Assembly: GCA_002278985.1 (NCBI GenBank)
Contig: NCJP01000063.1
Coordinates: 1 to 8,065, forward strand
Reading direction: 5' to 3'
From: Erythrobacter sp. 34-65-8
GTDB lineage: Bacteria > Pseudomonadota > Alphaproteobacteria > Sphingomonadales > Sphingomonadaceae
DNA length: 8,065 nucleotides
Positions 6,449 to 8,065 of this stretch are shown piece after piece; positions within the stretch are counted from its first letter, which is position 1; each line of letters starts with the position of its first letter. The notes beneath the pieces were generated by a model. That model was not told where the DNA came from. It was given only the letters and a program-made list of their open reading frames with translations, and did not search any database. The translations under genes and the position numbers were made by a program.

Positions 6449-8065
6449 ATGGCCGTTGTCTGCAAGAACCGTACGCACCTGCTGCTCGGATGCGGCGTCA
6501 GCGCGCTCGCCGTTTCGCTCTTCCTCGCCCCGGAACGCGCCAGCGCCCAGGCTTTTCAGGCGACACCGTTGGTGGTGCAAGGAAACGCCAATATCGATCG
6601 CTCGATACCGGGTGCCGATTCAATCGAGGTGACCACGCCGACCGTGGTGATCGACTGGACCCCCGCGCAGGACGTTGCCGGTAACGCGCTCGACTTCCTG
6701 CCCGCTGGCAATACCGCGACCTTCTTCGATGCCCCCGGGCAGGGCGGCTTTGCCGCTCTCAACCGCATTCTCCCGTCCACCAACGGTAACGTGGCAGTGA
6801 TGAACGGCACTGTCATAACGCGGCTGCAGGATGGGCTTGGCAACCTGGGTGCGGGCGGCGTTGTGGCGTTTTATTCCCCCACCGGTTTCCTGATCGGATC
6901 GAGCGCGGTGTTCGACATCGGCGGCCTGATGTTGACGGCGCTCGATCCTGACGTGACGAGTTTCAACAACTTCGCGGTCGGAGCCGGGTCACTCAACCTG
7001 ATCGGCCAGACCGGAACAACGGCCGGGATTACCATCAATCCCGGCGCCCAGATCATCGGCACGGCCCAGAACAGCTTCTTCATTGCGGCCGCCGCCCAGG
7101 TCAATGTGTTTGGCGATGTCAGCATCAACGGCAGCCACGCCTATGTCGCTGCCGAGCAGGTCAACCTGACCTACAGCAATGGCCTGTTCGACATCGTTAT
7201 CCCGGTGGGAACGAGTGTCGGCACCGCGATGACGCTTGATGGAAACATCGGCGGGCCATCGAGCACCGGCGCGGGCGACAACCATCTGATCTATGCCGTG
7301 GCCAAGGGCCAGATCAACCCGGTCTCCATGCTGTTTTCCGGCAATCTCGGCTTTTCGCCCGCCGCCAGCGCCGGCATCGTCAACGGGGAGATCATCCTTT
7401 CGGCCGGTAGCGATGTTAACGGCAGTGTCATCGCACCCGACAACGGCATCAGCGCATCGATCACGATCGACAGTGCCGCAATCTCATCCAGCGTGACGGC
7501 TTCAGCGAGCAGCGATTTCCAGGCCTTTGCCAATCTCGGCCCGCTCTCGATTGACGGCGATCTCACGGTTGGCGCGCGCAATCTTGTTCGTCTCCATGCG
7601 ATCAACGGCTCGGATCTTTCGATCAGCGGCTCGCTTCTCGCCACGTCGGGCGGACTGGACACCGGGCCGGACCGTACCGCCGGAACGATTGATTTGTTTG
7701 CGCTGACCGGCTCGACCCTGTCGGTGGGTGGCGATGTGACCGCTTATGCGAATGCGCTGGAGGGAGCCGGCACCCGCACCGGCGGGACGGCTATCCTGAA
7801 TACCGACGGAGGGCTGATCGAGGTCGGTGGTGCGGTTGACCTGCAGGCGATTGCGGTGGGCGGCCCTGGCGGAGACGCGACCGGCGGCACGACGACGATC
7901 CTTGCACAGAACAGCGGATCTGTGATCATTGGCAACCAGGCCTTGCTGGACAGTTCGGCGAATGACGATCCGCTTTCGCCCACCAATCCCCTTGGCGGCA
8001 CGGCCGTCAATACCTTTGGGGGCACCGCCAATATCAGCGCCGCCAGCGGTGCGACCATCTCGATT
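6449..8065 (+). CDS. Two-partner secretion exoprotein (TpsA), filamentous-haemagglutinin-like, 3' end missing
   Basis: Secreted surface protein exported by the adjacent TpsB; such proteins are mostly adhesins, haemolysins or contact-dependent toxins, and which applies here depends on the missing C-terminus. 539 codons are open to the window end. ATG 6449 follows the tpsB stop by one base, with GGAG at 6437-6440 as ribosome site, so the two are translationally coupled. A signal peptide (hydrophobic core about 11-27) ends at ASA-Q (33/34). The TPS secretion domain follows: LNRILPSTNGNVAVMNGTV (104-122) matches the NRI...S.I.GT block, and GFLIGSSAVFDIGGLMLTALD (146-166) matches the G...G..A....GGL..S.LD block. 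The usual NPNGI just before the latter reads SPTG here. Residues after about 190 are Gly/Ser/Thr/Asn-rich beta-helix sequence. From about 421 there are 35-45-residue repeats with a GGT turn. No cysteines appear after the signal peptide. Confidence 0.87.
   Translation, partial: MAVVCKNRTHLLLGCGVSALAVSLFLAPERASAQAFQATPLVVQGNANIDRSIPGADSIEVTTPTVVIDWTPAQDVAGNALDFLPAGNTATFFDAPGQGGFAALNRILPSTNGNVAVMNGTVITRLQDGLGNLGAGGVVAFYSPTGFLIGSSAVFDIGGLMLTALDPDVTSFNNFAVGAGSLNLIGQTGTTAGITINPGAQIIGTAQNSFFIAAAAQVNVFGDVSINGSHAYVAAEQVNLTYSNGLFDIVIPVGTSVGTAMTLDGNIGGPSSTGAGDNHLIYAVAKGQINPVSMLFSGNLGFSPAASAGIVNGEIILSAGSDVNGSVIAPDNGISASITIDSAAISSSVTASASSDFQAFANLGPLSIDGDLTVGARNLVRLHAINGSDLSISGSLLATSGGLDTGPDRTAGTIDLFALTGSTLSVGGDVTAYANALEGAGTRTGGTAILNTDGGLIEVGGAVDLQAIAVGGPGGDATGGTTTILAQNSGSVIIGNQALLDSSANDDPLSPTNPLGGTAVNTFGGTANISAASGATISI

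Overview
The window is GC-rich and looks like chromosomal DNA of an alphaproteobacterium, most likely a sphingomonad or erythrobacter relative. That placement is an inference from the form of the dihydrolipoamide dehydrogenase (GGICLNWGCIPTK active site, TYCHPQ segment) and the overall gene style. No marker gene fixes the species.

Left part (1-880): the 3' end of a YciA-type hot-dog acyl-CoA thioesterase is followed by a small DUF559 endonuclease-like gene. That gene sits between two direct copies of a palindrome-rich repeat (about 325-436 and 766-871). Each copy has short inverted ends and internal hairpins. The second copy runs into the 3' end of the endonuclease frame and supplies its last residues. 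This repeat-nuclease-repeat arrangement is the least ordinary thing in the left half.

Middle (1050-4355): a complete dihydrolipoamide dehydrogenase gene (lpdA) and, 27 bases later on the same strand, a complete Kef-type CPA2 cation/proton antiporter with a C-terminal nucleotide-binding KTN (TrkA-N) domain. The spacing suggests co-transcription. Both genes avoid the codons TTA, CTA and TCA entirely, which leaves a very long but spurious open frame on the opposite strand. No other 2-oxo acid dehydrogenase subunit is visible.

Right part (4356-8065): a non-coding leader of up to about 270 bases with a possible promoter and a G-rich tandem repeat, then a two-partner (type Vb) secretion operon. 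The first gene encodes an outer-membrane POTRA/beta-barrel transporter (TpsB/FhaC family). The second starts one base after it and encodes the secreted beta-helical exoprotein (TpsA), cut off by the window end after 539 codons. The exoprotein's secretion domain is recognisable but lacks the usual NPNGI motif (it reads YSPTG). Its passenger begins a set of glycine-rich repeats.

Working together: TpsB should export TpsA, probably an adhesin or matrix-like surface fibre. LpdA and the antiporter are housekeeping functions (2-oxo acid oxidation; K+/pH or electrophile stress). I see no tRNA, rRNA, CRISPR array, transposase or phage gene.
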